From Skeletonema tropicum (Eukaryota; Bacillariophyta; Thalassiosirophyceae; Thalassiosirales; Thalassiosiraceae): a stretch of 26,432 nt of DNA. Of this stretch, positions 1-11,140 are shown piece by piece. The stretch lies in NCBI GenBank assembly GCA_037178625.1, contig JAWZXG010000083.1, positions 1 to 26,432 on the forward strand, written 5' to 3'. The position numbers were made by a program, and so were the translations under genes. Every line of letters starts with the position of its first letter. Within the stretch, counting starts at the first letter, position 1. The notes below the pieces were generated by a model. The model saw nothing but the letters and a program-made list of their open reading frames with translations. It was not told the DNA's origin and did not search any database.

Positions 1-76
1 CACCACATCCCACCAAATCGTACCTATCGTCGCCATTACACGCATGAGCCGCTTCTAGTGGCCCATTACAGTCGGC
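1..76. repeat. Partial satellite unit at left edge
   Basis: The window opens at monomer position 109 and runs to position 184 without a difference from consensus. The array continues to the left of the window. Confidence 0.95.
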
Positions 77-162
77 GGTGATACCATACAAGCACATTAG
101 CACTGCTCAGACGTTTGGCGTGCGTAGAAGCGATGCTACAGTCTCGTGGCAGATATGGGAGG

Positions 163-166
163 TCTA
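163..166. repeat. Length-variable T/C site, main hypervariable position
   Basis: Between GGGAGG and GTGTGGG most units read TCTA, while others read TCCTA, TCCA, TCTCCA, TCA, TA, TTCCA (14095) or TCTCA (20809). The unit at 261 is altered more widely here (GGGGGTCCAGGTTGTG). These states set the 182-186 bp unit length classes and define most variants in the array. Confidence 0.9.
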
Positions 167-172
167 GTGTGG

Positions 173-182
173 GCTGGCCAGC
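173..182. other. 10-bp perfect palindrome GCTGGCCAGC (reference copy)
   Basis: Monomer 97-106 is self-complementary and occurs in nearly every unit. Flanking GTGG (93-96) and CCAC (111-114) could extend a stem with a four-base bulge. About 0.2 such palindromes per 184 bp are expected by chance, so the palindrome alone proves nothing. The unit at 10957 has GCTGCCGCAGC instead, which is again self-complementary around one central base. Confidence 0.7.
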
Positions 183-201
183 AGCACCACATCCCACCAA
201 A

Positions 202-320
202 TCGTACCTATCGTCGCCATTACACGCATGAGCCGCTTCTAGTGGCCCATTACAGTCGGCGGTGATACCATACAAGCACATTAGCACTGCTCAGACGTTT
301 GGCGTGCGTAGAAGCGATGC
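202..320. repeat. Invariant core of the satellite (reference copy)
   Basis: This is monomer 126-184 joined to 1-60 of the next unit, about 119 bp. I see no base change or indel in it across the 79 units of the left block, and one rearranged copy in the right block (near 23373). It contains both CCATTACA copies and lies mostly inside the CGCTTCTA/TAGAAGCG dyad. Why it should be so much more constant than the rest is unknown; a protein-binding or chromatin constraint, or recent amplification from few templates, are both possible. Confidence 0.75.
234..316. other. Dyad CGCTTCTA ... TAGAAGCG spanning the unit junction (reference copy)
   Basis: CGCTTCTA (234-241, monomer 158-165) and TAGAAGCG (309-316, monomer 49-56 of the next unit) are exact inverted repeats of 8 bp with a 67-bp spacer, and they recur at every unit junction outside the damaged copies. 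They sit within the invariant core and bracket its middle. By chance roughly 0.3 such 8-bp pairs would be expected in one monomer, so significance is modest. Confidence 0.5.
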
Positions 321-447
321 TACAGTCTCGTGGCAGATATGGGGGTCCAGGTTGTGTGGGCTGGCCAGCAGCACCACATCCCACCAAATCGTACCTATCG
401 TCGCCATTACACGCATGAGCCGCTTCTAGTGGCCCATTACAGTCGGC
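261..447. repeat. Divergent 187-bp unit
   Basis: The variable segment reads GGGGGTCCAGGTTGTGTGGG where consensus has GGGAGGTCTAGTGTGGG. The remainder is consensus. Confidence 0.85.
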
Positions 448-631
448 GGTGATACCATACAAGCACATTAGCACTGCTCAGACGTTTGGCGTGCGTAGAA
501 GCGATGCTACAGTCTCGTGGCAGATATGGGAGGTCTAGTGTGGGCTGGCCAGCAGCACCACATCCCACCAAATCGTACCTATCGTCGCCATTACACGCAT
601 GAGCCGCTTCTAGTGGCCCATTACAGTCGGC

Positions 632-818
632 GGTGATACCATACAAGCACATTAGCACTGCTCAGACGTTTGGCGTGCGTAGAAGCGATGCTAGCAGTCT
701 CGTGGCGCTGATATGGGAGGTCCAGTGTGGGCTGGCCAGCAGCACCACATCCCACCAAATCGTACCTATCGTCGCCATTACACGCATGAGCCGCTTCTAG
801 TGGCCCATTACAGTCGGC
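632..818. repeat. Divergent 187-bp unit
   Basis: Three differences lie in the variable segment: GCTAGCAG, GGCGCTGATAT and TCCA. The remainder is consensus. Confidence 0.85.
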
Positions 819-2662
819 GGTGATACCATACAAGCACATTAGCACTGCTCAGACGTTTGGCGTGCGTAGAAGCGATGCTACAGTCTCGTGGCAGATATGG
901 GAGGTCCAGTGTGGGCTGGCCAGCAGCACCACATCCCACCAAATCGTACCTATCGTCGCCATTACACGCATGAGCCGCTTCTAGTGGCCCATTACAGTCG
1001 GCGGTGATACCATACAAGCACATTAGCACTGCTCAGACGTTTGGCGTGCGTAGAAGCGATGCTACAGTCTCGTGGCGGATATGGGAGGTCTAGTGTGGGC
1101 TGGCCAGCAGCACCACATCCACCAAATCGTACCTATCGTCGCCATTACACGCATGAGCCGCTTCTAGTGGCCCATTACAGTCGGCGGTGATACCATACAA
1201 GCACATTAGCACTGCTCAGACGTTTGGCGTGCGTAGAAGCGATGCTACAGTCTCGTGGCAGATATGGGAGGTCCTAGTGTGGGCTGGCCAGCAGCACCAC
1301 ATCCCACCAAATCGTACCTATCGTCGCCATTACACGCATGAGCCGCTTCTAGTGGCCCATTACAGTCGGCGGTGATACCATACAAGCACATTAGCACTGC
1401 TCAGACGTTTGGCGTGCGTAGAAGCGATGCTACAGTCTCGTGGCAGATATGGGAGGTCTAGTGTGGGCTGGCCAGCAGCACCACATCCCACCAAATCGTA
1501 CCTATCGTCGCCATTACACGCATGAGCCGCTTCTAGTGGCCCATTACAGTCGGCGGTGATACCATACAAGCACATTAGCACTGCTCAGACGTTTGGCGTG
1601 CGTAGAAGCGATGCTACAGTCTCGTGGCAGATATGGGAGGTCCTAGTGTGGGCTGGCCAGCAGCACCACATCCCACCAAATCGTACCTATCGTCGCCATT
1701 ACACGCATGAGCCGCTTCTAGTGGCCCATTACAGTCGGCGGTGATACCATACAAGCACATTAGCACTGCTCAGACGTTTGGCGTGCGTAGAAGCGATGCT
1801 ACAGTCTCGTGGCAGATATGGGAGGTCTAGTGTGGGCTGGCCAGCAGCACCACATCCCACCAAATCGTACCTATCGTCGCCATTACACGCATGAGCCGCT
1901 TCTAGTGGCCCATTACAGTCGGCGGTGATACCATACAAGCACATTAGCACTGCTCAGACGTTTGGCGTGCGTAGAAGCGATGCTACAGTCTCGTGTGCGG
2001 ATATGGGAGGTCCAGTGTGGGCTGGCCAGCAGCACCACATCCCACCAAATCGTACCTATCGTCGCCATTACACGCATGAGCCGCTTCTAGTGGCCCATTA
2101 CAGTCGGCGGTGATACCATACAAGCACATTAGCACTGCTCAGACGTTTGGCGTGCGTAGAAGCGATGCTACAGTCTCGTGGCAGATATGGGAGGTCTCCA
2201 GTGTGGGCTGGCCAGCAGCACCACATCCCACCAAATCGTACCTATCGTCGCCATTACACGCATGAGCCGCTTCTAGTGGCCCATTACAGTCGGCGGTGAT
2301 ACCATACAAGCACATTAGCACTGCTCAGACGTTTGGCGTGCGTAGAAGCGATGCTACAGTCTCGTGGCAGATATGGGAGGTCTAGTGTGGGCTGGCCAGC
2401 AGCACCACATCCCACCAAATCGTACCTATCGTCGCCATTACACGCATGAGCCGCTTCTAGTGGCCCATTACAGTCGGCGGTGATACCATACAAGCACATT
2501 AGCACTGCTCAGACGTTTGGCGTGCGTAGAAGCGATGCTACAGTCTCGTGGCAGATATGGGAGGTCTAGTGTGGGCTGGCCAGCAGCACCACATCCCACC
2601 AAATCGTACCTATCGTCGCCATTACACGCATGAGCCGCTTCTAGTGGCCCATTACAGTCGGC

Positions 2663-2846
2663 GGTGATACCATACAAGCACATTAGCACTGCTCAGACGT
2701 TTGGCGTGCGTAGAAGCGATGCTAGAGTCTCGTGGCGGATATGGGAGGTCCAGTGTGGGCTGGCCAGCAGCACCACATCCCACCAAATCGTACCTATCGT
2801 CGCCATTACACGCATGAGCCGCTTCTAGTGGCCCATTACAGTCGGC
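2663..2846. repeat. GCTAGAG-variant unit, copy 1
   Basis: The unit carries three linked differences from consensus: GCTAGAGTC for GCTACAGTC, GGCGGATAT for GGCAGATAT and TCCA for TCTA. Identical triplets recur only at 3217 and 21367, so this is a distinct sub-lineage of the monomer. Confidence 0.85.
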
Positions 2847-3216
2847 GGTGATACCATACAAGCACATTAGCACTGCTCAGACGTTTGGCGTGCGTAGAAG
2901 CGATGCTACAGTCTCGTGGCAGATATGGGAGGTCCTAGTGTGGGCTGGCCAGCAGCACCACATCCCACCAAATCGTACCTATCGTCGCCATTACACGCAT
3001 GAGCCGCTTCTAGTGGCCCATTACAGTCGGCGGTGATACCATACAAGCACATTAGCACTGCTCAGACGTTTGGCGTGCGTAGAAGCGATGCTACAGTCTC
3101 GTGGCAGATATGGGAGGTCTAGTGTGGGCTGGCCAGCAGCAGCCACATCCCACCAAATCGTACCTATCGTCGCCATTACACGCATGAGCCGCTTCTAGTG
3201 GCCCATTACAGTCGGC

Positions 3217-3400
3217 GGTGATACCATACAAGCACATTAGCACTGCTCAGACGTTTGGCGTGCGTAGAAGCGATGCTAGAGTCTCGTGGCGGATATGGGA
3301 GGTCCAGTGTGGGCTGGCCAGCAGCACCACATCCCACCAAATCGTACCTATCGTCGCCATTACACGCATGAGCCGCTTCTAGTGGCCCATTACAGTCGGC
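3217..3400. repeat. GCTAGAG-variant unit, copy 2
   Basis: It carries the same three linked changes as the unit at 2663, three units (554 bp) downstream, as expected after local duplication or conversion. Confidence 0.85.
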
Positions 3401-6400
3401 GGTGATACCATACAAGCACATTAGCACTGCTCAGACGTTTGGCGTGCGTAGAAGCGATGCTACAGTCTCGTGGCAGATATGGGAGGTCTAGTGTGGGCTG
3501 GCCAGCAGCACCACATCCCACCAAATCGTACCTATCGTCGCCATTACACGCATGAGCCGCTTCTAGTGGCCCATTACAGTCGGCGGTGATACCATACAAG
3601 CACATTAGCACTGCTCAGACGTTTGGCGTGCGTAGAAGCGATGCTACAGTCTCGTGGCAGATATGGGAGGTCTAGTGTGGGCTGGCCAGCAGCACCACAT
3701 CCCACCAAATCGTACCTATCGTCGCCATTACACGCATGAGCCGCTTCTAGTGGCCCATTACAGTCGGCGGTGATACCATACAAGCACATTAGCACTGCTC
3801 AGACGTTTGGCGTGCGTAGAAGCGATGCTACAGTCTCGTGGCGGATATGGGAGGTCTAGTGTGGGCTGGCCAGCAGCACCACATCCCACCAAATCGTACC
3901 TATCGTCGCCATTACACGCATGAGCCGCTTCTAGTGGCCCATTACAGTCGGCGGTGATACCATACAAGCACATTAGCACTGCTCAGACGTTTGGCGTGCG
4001 TAGAAGCGATGCTACAGTCTCGTGGCAGATATGGGAGGTCCAGTGTGGGCTGGCCAGCAGCACCACATCCCACCAAATCGTACCTATCGTCGCCATTACA
4101 CGCATGAGCCGCTTCTAGTGGCCCATTACAGTCGGCGGTGATACCATACAAGCACATTAGCACTGCTCAGACGTTTGGCGTGCGTAGAAGCGATGCTACA
4201 GTCTCGTGGCAGATATGGGAGGTCTAGTGTGGGCTGGCCAGCAGCACCACATCCCACCAAATCGTACCTATCGTCGCCATTACACGCATGAGCCGCTTCT
4301 AGTGGCCCATTACAGTCGGCGGTGATACCATACAAGCACATTAGCACTGCTCAGACGTTTGGCGTGCGTAGAAGCGATGCTACAGTCTCGTGGCAGATAT
4401 GGGAGGTCCTAGTGTGGGCTGGCCAGCAGCACCACATCCCACCAAATCGTACCTATCGTCGCCATTACACGCATGAGCCGCTTCTAGTGGCCCATTACAG
4501 TCGGCGGTGATACCATACAAGCACATTAGCACTGCTCAGACGTTTGGCGTGCGTAGAAGCGATGCTACAGTCTCGTGGCAGATATGGGAGGTCCAGTGTG
4601 GGCTGGCCAGCAGCACCACATCCCACCAAATCGTACCTATCGTCGCCATTACACGCATGAGCCGCTTCTAGTGGCCCATTACAGTCGGCGGTGATACCAT
4701 ACAAGCACATTAGCACTGCTCAGACGTTTGGCGTGCGTAGAAGCGATGCTACAGTCTCGTGGCAGATATGGGAGGTCTAGTGTGGGCTGGCCAGCAGCAC
4801 CACATCCCACCAAATCGTACCTATCGTCGCCATTACACGCATGAGCCGCTTCTAGTGGCCCATTACAGTCGGCGGTGATACCATACAAGCACATTAGCAC
4901 TGCTCAGACGTTTGGCGTGCGTAGAAGCGATGCTACAGTCTCGTGGCGGATATGGGAGGTCTCCAGTGTGGGCTGGCCAGCAGCACCACATCCCACCAAA
5001 TCGTACCTATCGTCGCCATTACACGCATGAGCCGCTTCTAGTGGCCCATTACAGTCGGCGGTGATACCATACAAGCACATTAGCACTGCTCAGACGTTTG
5101 GCGTGCGTAGAAGCGATGCTACAGTCTCGTGGCAGATATGGGAGGTCCAGTGTGGGCTGGCCAGCAGCACCACATCCCACCAAATCGTACCTATCGTCGC
5201 CATTACACGCATGAGCCGCTTCTAGTGGCCCATTACAGTCGGCGGTGATACCATACAAGCACATTAGCACTGCTCAGACGTTTGGCGTGCGTAGAAGCGA
5301 TGCTACAGTCTCGTGGCAGATATGGGAGGTCTAGTGTGGGCTGGCCAGCAGCACCACATCCCACCAAATCGTACCTATCGTCGCCATTACACGCATGAGC
5401 CGCTTCTAGTGGCCCATTACAGTCGGCGGTGATACCATACAAGCACATTAGCACTGCTCAGACGTTTGGCGTGCGTAGAAGCGATGCTACAGTCTCGTGG
5501 CAGATATGGGAGGTCTAGTGTGGGCTGGCCAGCAGCACCACATCCCACCAAATCGTACCTATCGTCGCCATTACACGCATGAGCCGCTTCTAGTGGCCCA
5601 TTACAGTCGGCGGTGATACCATACAAGCACATTAGCACTGCTCAGACGTTTGGCGTGCGTAGAAGCGATGCTAGACAGTCTCGTGGCAGATATGGGAGGT
5701 CCAGTGTGGGCTGGCCAGCAGCACCACATCCCACCAAATCGTACCTATCGTCGCCATTACACGCATGAGCCGCTTCTAGTGGCCCATTACAGTCGGCGGT
5801 GATACCATACAAGCACATTAGCACTGCTCAGACGTTTGGCGTGCGTAGAAGCGATGCTACAGTCTCGTGGCAGATATGGGAGGTCTAGTGTGGGCTGGCC
5901 AGCAGCACCACATCCCACCAAATCGTACCTATCGTCGCCATTACACGCATGAGCCGCTTCTAGTGGCCCATTACAGTCGGCGGTGATACCATACAAGCAC
6001 ATTAGCACTGCTCAGACGTTTGGCGTGCGTAGAAGCGATGCTACAGTCTCGTGGCAGATATGGGAGGTCTAGTGTGGGCTGGCCAGCAGCACCACATCCC
6101 ACCAAATCGTACCTATCGTCGCCATTACACGCATGAGCCGCTTCTAGTGGCCCATTACAGTCGGCGGTGATACCATACAAGCACATTAGCACTGCTCAGA
6201 CGTTTGGCGTGCGTAGAAGCGATGCTACAGTCTCGTGGCAGATATGGGAGGTCCTAGTGTGGGCTGGCCAGCAGCACCACATCCCACCAAATCGTACCTA
6301 TCGTCGCCATTACACGCATGAGCCGCTTCTAGTGGCCCATTACAGTCGGCGGTGATACCATACAAGCACATTAGCACTGCTCAGACGTTTGGCGTGCGTA

Positions 6401-9294
6401 GAAGCGATGCTACAGTCTCGTGGCAGATATGGGAGGTCTAGTGTGGGCTGGCCAGCAGCACCACATCCCACCAAATCGTACCTATCGTCGCCATTACACG
6501 CATGAGCCGCTTCTAGTGGCCCATTACAGTCGGCGGTGATACCATACAAGCACATTAGCACTGCTCAGACGTTTGGCGTGCGTAGAAGCGATGCTACAGT
6601 CTCGTGGCAGATATGGGAGGTCTAGTGTGGGCTGGCCAGCAGCACCACATCCCACCAAATCGTACCTATCGTCGCCATTACACGCATGAGCCGCTTCTAG
6701 TGGCCCATTACAGTCGGCGGTGATACCATACAAGCACATTAGCACTGCTCAGACGTTTGGCGTGCGTAGAAGCGATGCTACAGTCTCGTGGCAGATATGG
6801 GAGGTCTAGTGTGGGCTGGCCAGCAGCACCACATCCCACCAAATCGTACCTATCGTCGCCATTACACGCATGAGCCGCTTCTAGTGGCCCATTACAGTCG
6901 GCGGTGATACCATACAAGCACATTAGCACTGCTCAGACGTTTGGCGTGCGTAGAAGCGATGCTACAGTCTCGTGGCAGATATGGGAGGTCTAGTGTGGGC
7001 TGGCCAGCAGCACCACATCCCACCAAATCGTACCTATCGTCGCCATTACACGCATGAGCCGCTTCTAGTGGCCCATTACAGTCGGCGGTGATACCATACA
7101 AGCACATTAGCACTGCTCAGACGTTTGGCGTGCGTAGAAGCGATGCTACAGTCTCGTGGCAGATATGGGAGGTCAGTGTGGGCTGGCCAGCAGCACCACA
7201 TCCCACCAAATCGTACCTATCGTCGCCATTACACGCATGAGCCGCTTCTAGTGGCCCATTACAGTCGGCGGTGATACCATACAAGCACATTAGCACTGCT
7301 CAGACGTTTGGCGTGCGTAGAAGCGATGCTACAGTCTCGTGGCAGATATGGGAGGTCTAGTGTGGGCTGGCCAGCAGCACCACATCCCACCAAATCGTAC
7401 CTATCGTCGCCATTACACGCATGAGCCGCTTCTAGTGGCCCATTACAGTCGGCGGTGATACCATACAAGCACATTAGCACTGCTCAGACGTTTGGCGTGC
7501 GTAGAAGCGATGCTACAGTCTCGTGGCAGATATGGGAGGTCTAGTGTGGGCTGGCCAGCAGCACCACATCCCACCAAATCGTACCTATCGTCGCCATTAC
7601 ACGCATGAGCCGCTTCTAGTGGCCCATTACAGTCGGCGGTGATACCATACAAGCACATTAGCACTGCTCAGACGTTTGGCGTGCGTAGAAGCGATGCTAC
7701 AGTCTCGTGGCAGATATGGGAGGTCAGTGTGGGCTGGCCAGCAGCACCACATCCCACCAAATCGTACCTATCGTCGCCATTACACGCATGAGCCGCTTCT
7801 AGTGGCCCATTACAGTCGGCGGTGATACCATACAAGCACATTAGCACTGCTCAGACGTTTGGCGTGCGTAGAAGCGATGCTACAGTCTCGTGGCAGATAT
7901 GGGAGGTCTCCAGTGTGGGCTGGCCAGCAGCACCACATCCCACCAAATCGTACCTATCGTCGCCATTACACGCATGAGCCGCTTCTAGTGGCCCATTACA
8001 GTCGGCGGTGATACCATACAAGCACATTAGCACTGCTCAGACGTTTGGCGTGCGTAGAAGCGATGCTACAGTCTCGTGGCAGATATGGGAGGTCTAGTGT
8101 GGGCTGGCCAGCAGCACCACATCCCACCAAATCGTACCTATCGTCGCCATTACACGCATGAGCCGCTTCTAGTGGCCCATTACAGTCGGCGGTGATACCA
8201 TACAAGCACATTAGCACTGCTCAGACGTTTGGCGTGCGTAGAAGCGATGCTACAGTCTCGTGGCAGATATGGGAGGTCTAGTGTGGGCTGGCCAGCAGCA
8301 CCACATCCCACCAAATCGTACCTATCGTCGCCATTACACGCATGAGCCGCTTCTAGTGGCCCATTACAGTCGGCGGTGATACCATACAAGCACATTAGCA
8401 CTGCTCAGACGTTTGGCGTGCGTAGAAGCGATGCTACAGTCTCGTGGCGGATATGGGAGGTCCAGTGTGGGCTGGCCAGCAGCACCACATCCCACCAAAT
8501 CGTACCTATCGTCGCCATTACACGCATGAGCCGCTTCTAGTGGCCCATTACAGTCGGCGGTGATACCATACAAGCACATTAGCACTGCTCAGACGTTTGG
8601 CGTGCGTAGAAGCGATGCTACAGTCTCGTGGCAGATATGGGAGGTCTCCAGTGTGGGCTGGCCAGCAGCACCACATCCCACCAAATCGTACCTATCGTCG
8701 CCATTACACGCATGAGCCGCTTCTAGTGGCCCATTACAGTCGGCGGTGATACCATACAAGCACATTAGCACTGCTCAGACGTTTGGCGTGCGTAGAAGCG
8801 ATGCTACAGTCTCGTGGCAGATATGGGAGGTAGTGTGGGCTGGCCAGCAGCACCACATCCCACCAAATCGTACCTATCGTCGCCATTACACGCATGAGCC
8901 GCTTCTAGTGGCCCATTACAGTCGGCGGTGATACCATACAAGCACATTAGCACTGCTCAGACGTTTGGCGTGCGTAGAAGCGATGCTACAGTCTCGTGGC
9001 AGATATGGGAGGTCTAGTGTGGGCTGGCCAGCAGCACCACATCCCACCAAATCGTACCTATCGTCGCCATTACACGCATGAGCCGCTTCTAGTGGCCCAT
9101 TACAGTCGGCGGTGATACCATACAAGCACATTAGCACTGCTCAGACGTTTGGCGTGCGTAGAAGCGATGCTACAGTCTCGTGGCAGATATGGGAGGTCTA
9201 GTGTGGGCTGGCCAGCAGCACCACATCCCACCAAATCGTACCTATCGTCGCCATTACACGCATGAGCCGCTTCTAGTGGCCCATTACAGTCGGC

Positions 9295-10034
9295 GGTGAT
9301 ACCATACAAGCACATTAGCACTGCTCAGACGTTTGGCGTGCGTAGAAGCGATGCTACAGTCTCGTGGCAGATATGGGAGGTCCTAGTGTGGGCTGGCCAG
9401 CAGCACCACATCCCACCAAATCGTACCTATCGTCGCCATTACACGCATGAGCCGCTTCTAGTGGCCCATTACAGTCGGCGGTGATACCATACAAGCACAT
9501 TAGCACTGCTCAGACGTTTGGCGTGCGTAGAAGCGATGCTACAGTCTCGTGGCAGATATGGGAGGTCCTAGTGTGGGCTGGCCAGCAGCACCACATCCCA
9601 CCAAATCGTACCTATCGTCGCCATTACACGCATGAGCCGCTTCTAGTGGCCCATTACAGTCGGCGGTGATACCATACAAGCACATTAGCACTGCTCAGAC
9701 GTTTGGCGTGCGTAGAAGCGATGCTACAGTCTCGTGGCAGATATGGGAGGTCCTAGTGTGGGCTGGCCAGCAGCACCACATCCCACCAAATCGTACCTAT
9801 CGTCGCCATTACACGCATGAGCCGCTTCTAGTGGCCCATTACAGTCGGCGGTGATACCATACAAGCACATTAGCACTGCTCAGACGTTTGGCGTGCGTAG
9901 AAGCGATGCTACAGTCTCGTGGCAGATATGGGAGGTCCTAGTGTGGGCTGGCCAGCAGCACCACATCCCACCAAATCGTACCTATCGTCGCCATTACACG
10001 CATGAGCCGCTTCTAGTGGCCCATTACAGTCGGC
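9295..10034. repeat. Run of four identical 185-bp units (TCCTA class)
   Basis: Four consecutive units (9295, 9480, 9665, 9850) all carry TCCTA and otherwise match consensus. Elsewhere this class occurs singly or in pairs, so the run suggests recent local duplication. Because the unit is 185 bp, a 62-codon plus-strand frame from GTG ends in TGA overlapping the next GTG (GTGA); this is a by-product of unit length. Confidence 0.85.
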
Positions 10035-10956
10035 GGTGATACCATACAAGCACATTAGCACTGCTCAGACGTTTGGCGTGCGTAGAAGCGATGCTACAGT
10101 CTCGTGGCAGATATGGGAGGTCTAGTGTGGGCTGGCCAGCAGCACCACATCCCACCAAATCGTACCTATCGTCGCCATTACACGCATGAGCCGCTTCTAG
10201 TGGCCCATTACAGTCGGCGGTGATACCATACAAGCACATTAGCACTGCTCAGACGTTTGGCGTGCGTAGAAGCGATGCTACAGTCTCGTGGCAGATATGG
10301 GAGGTCTAGTGTGGGCTGGCCAGCAGCACCACATCCCACCAAATCGTACCTATCGTCGCCATTACACGCATGAGCCGCTTCTAGTGGCCCATTACAGTCG
10401 GCGGTGATACCATACAAGCACATTAGCACTGCTCAGACGTTTGGCGTGCGTAGAAGCGATGCTACAGTCTCGTGGCAGATATGGGAGGTCTAGTGTGGGC
10501 TGGCCAGCAGCACCACATCCCACCAAATCGTACCTATCGTCGCCATTACACGCATGAGCCGCTTCTAGTGGCCCATTACAGTCGGCGGTGATACCATACA
10601 AGCACATTAGCACTGCTCAGACGTTTGGCGTGCGTAGAAGCGATGCTACAGTCTCGTGGCAGATATGGGAGGTCTCCAGTGTGGGCTGGCCAGCAGCACC
10701 ACATCCCACCAAATCGTACCTATCGTCGCCATTACACGCATGAGCCGCTTCTAGTGGCCCATTACAGTCGGCGGTGATACCATACAAGCACATTAGCACT
10801 GCTCAGACGTTTGGCGTGCGTAGAAGCGATGCTACAGTCTCGTGGCAGATATGGGAGGTCTAGTGTGGGCTGGCCAGCAGCACCACATCCCACCAAATCG
10901 TACCTATCGTCGCCATTACACGCATGAGCCGCTTCTAGTGGCCCATTACAGTCGGC

Positions 10957-11140
10957 GGTGATACCATACAAGCACATTAGCACTGCTCAGACGTTTGGCG
11001 TGCGTAGAAGCGATGCTACAGTCCGTGTGGGATATGGGAGGTCTAGTGTGGGCTGCCGCAGCAGCACCACATCCCACCAAATCGTACCTATCGTCGCCAT
11101 TACACGCATGAGCCGCTTCTAGTGGCCCATTACAGTCGGC
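10957..11140. repeat. Divergent 184-bp unit with altered palindrome
   Basis: It reads CAGTCCGTGTGGGATATGG in place of CAGTCTCGTGGCAGATATGG, and GCTGCCGCAGC in place of GCTGGCCAGC. Net length is unchanged. The palindrome is replaced by a different inverted repeat. Confidence 0.8.

Larger units (their letters stand above)
137..201. repeat. Variable segment of the monomer (reference copy)
   Basis: This is monomer 61-125 in the reference unit. In the 79 units of the left block every difference I found falls in this third of the monomer. The changes cluster at a few sites: 62-64 (CTACAG, CTAGAG, CTAGCAG, CTAGACAG, CTACCAG), 73-76 (GGCAGATAT, GGCGGATAT, GGCGATAT, GGCGCTGATAT), 87-90 (the T/C-rich site), 98-101 (GGGCTGG, GGGCTTGG), 106-112 (CAGCACCAC, CAGCAGCCAC, CAGCCACCAC), 116-119 (CATCCCACC, CATCCACC, CATCACCACC) and 123-125 (CCAAATC, CCAAAATC). 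Confidence 0.8.
77..260. repeat. Reference consensus monomer (184 bp)
   Basis: This unit matches the commonest form and serves here as the coordinate reference (monomer position = window position minus 76). It starts GGTGATACCATACAAGCAC and ends CATTACAGTCGGC. Internal landmarks are two copies of CCATTACA (monomer 141-148 and 171-178), two copies of TCTAGTG (87-93 and 162-168), three of AGCAC (15-19, 23-27, 107-111) and the palindrome GCTGGCCAGC (97-106). The longest homopolymer run is 3, so there are no A-tracts of the kind often seen in bent AT-rich satellites. Stops occur as the frame shifts by one base per unit (184 = 3 x 61 + 1). Confidence 0.95.

Noticed and set aside
147..157. TGGCAGATATG, a match to the loose RNA polymerase III box A pattern
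   Set aside because: There is no box B at a suitable distance, no T-run terminator, and the motif lies in the variable segment where it is often altered.
77..260. CENP-B box
   Set aside because: The NTTCGNNNNANNCGGGN pattern is absent from both strands of the consensus; neither TTCG nor CGAA occurs in it.
157..266. GGGAGG followed by GTG four bases later (GTG at 167), a Shine-Dalgarno-like start of a short 32-codon frame
   Set aside because: It recurs in each unit, the spacing changes with the T/C site, and there is no other sign of coding or of a prokaryotic host.
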